NCBI GenBank assembly: GCA_031259225.1
Contig: JAIRLT010000092.1
Coordinates: 1-6,840, forward strand
Reading direction: 5' to 3'
Source of the DNA: Prevotellaceae bacterium
GTDB lineage: Bacteria > Bacteroidota > Bacteroidia > Bacteroidales > UBA932
Length of the DNA: 6,840 nt
Below, piece by piece: positions 6,790 through 6,840 of the stretch; within the stretch, counting starts at the first letter, position 1; every line of letters begins with the position of its first letter. The notes under the pieces were generated by a model. The model saw only the letters and a program-made list of their open reading frames with translations, was not told the origin of the DNA and did not search any database. The position numbers were made by a program, and so were the translations under genes.

Positions 6790-6817
6790 TTAGTTCTTAA
6801 CTCTTAGTTCTTAACCG
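6790..6817. repeat. Short heptamer repeat upstream of nrdD
   Basis: Four 7-base units in phase: TTAGTTC, TTAACTC, TTAGTTC, TTAACCG, equivalent to a 14-bp unit repeated twice. The pattern, TTA plus a purine then variable bases, matches the one seen after glnS (TTAGTGG, TTAACCA, TTAATCA). It is probably intergenic low-complexity DNA of the same class. The remaining 6818-6840 is GC rich, with three CCGG-centred copies from 6815 on, and no gene is recognised. Confidence 0.5.
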
Positions 6818-6840
6818 GAAGTAGCGCCGGAAACCGCCGG

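Noticed and set aside
6732..6840. NrdR box (consensus acaCwAtATaTwgtgt) upstream of nrdD
   Set aside because: Expected from knowledge of reductase operons, but no convincing match was found on reading either strand; a second box could lie beyond the window.
1..6840. A new multi-gene defence, mobile or biosynthetic system
   Set aside because: Four of the five genes are recognised metabolic or housekeeping genes with intact motifs, and one lone hydrolase does not make a system. No tRNA, rRNA, integrase, phage or toxin-antitoxin signals were seen.

Overview
The window looks like ordinary chromosomal DNA of a Bacteroidetes, probably Bacteroidales, bacterium. Four things point there. Promoter-like TAnnTTTG elements (the Bacteroidetes -7 consensus) stand in front of the divergent galK and glnS genes. 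No start codon is preceded by a Shine-Dalgarno sequence. The anaerobic ribonucleotide reductase pair is the divergent subtype I associate with this phylum. A hydrolase-like gene resembles a Bacteroidetes family of unknown function. Genus cannot be assigned from the sequence.

Layout from left to right: (1) 1-994, minus: galactokinase galK, cut by the left edge, with 331 codons visible and the C-terminal third GHMP motif outside. (2) 995-1101: a compact divergent promoter region. (3) 1102-2784, plus: full-length glutaminyl-tRNA synthetase glnS. (4) 2785-2915: a convergent intergenic gap, filled first by an 11-unit, in-phase heptamer repeat that folds back on itself and begins in the glnS stop codon, then by a short stretch resembling dispersed Bacteroidetes intergenic repeats. 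(5) 2916-4067, minus: an alpha/beta-hydrolase-fold protein with a plausible Ser-Asp-His triad and no assigned function. (6) 4068-4189: a spacer with a possible terminator hairpin and a weak promoter. (7) 4190-4663, minus: nrdG, the radical-SAM activase. (8) 4641-6731, minus: nrdD, class III anaerobic ribonucleotide reductase, overlapping nrdG by 23 nt. (9) 6732-6840: the nrdD leader, with a 14-bp direct repeat and a second heptamer-type repeat.

Functionally, nrdD and nrdG are one unit: NrdG uses S-adenosylmethionine and an iron-sulfur cluster to make the glycyl radical on NrdD, which supplies deoxyribonucleotides without oxygen. This fits an anaerobic or facultative lifestyle. galK feeds galactose into the Leloir pathway and glnS charges tRNA-Gln directly; both are housekeeping genes sharing only a divergent promoter region. 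The hydrolase lies downstream of nrdDG on the same strand but is separated by about 120 bp, so co-function is not established.

I see no mobile element, CRISPR array, tRNA or rRNA, and no convincing new multi-gene system. The most unusual material is the heptamer-periodic intergenic DNA and the uncharacterised hydrolase.
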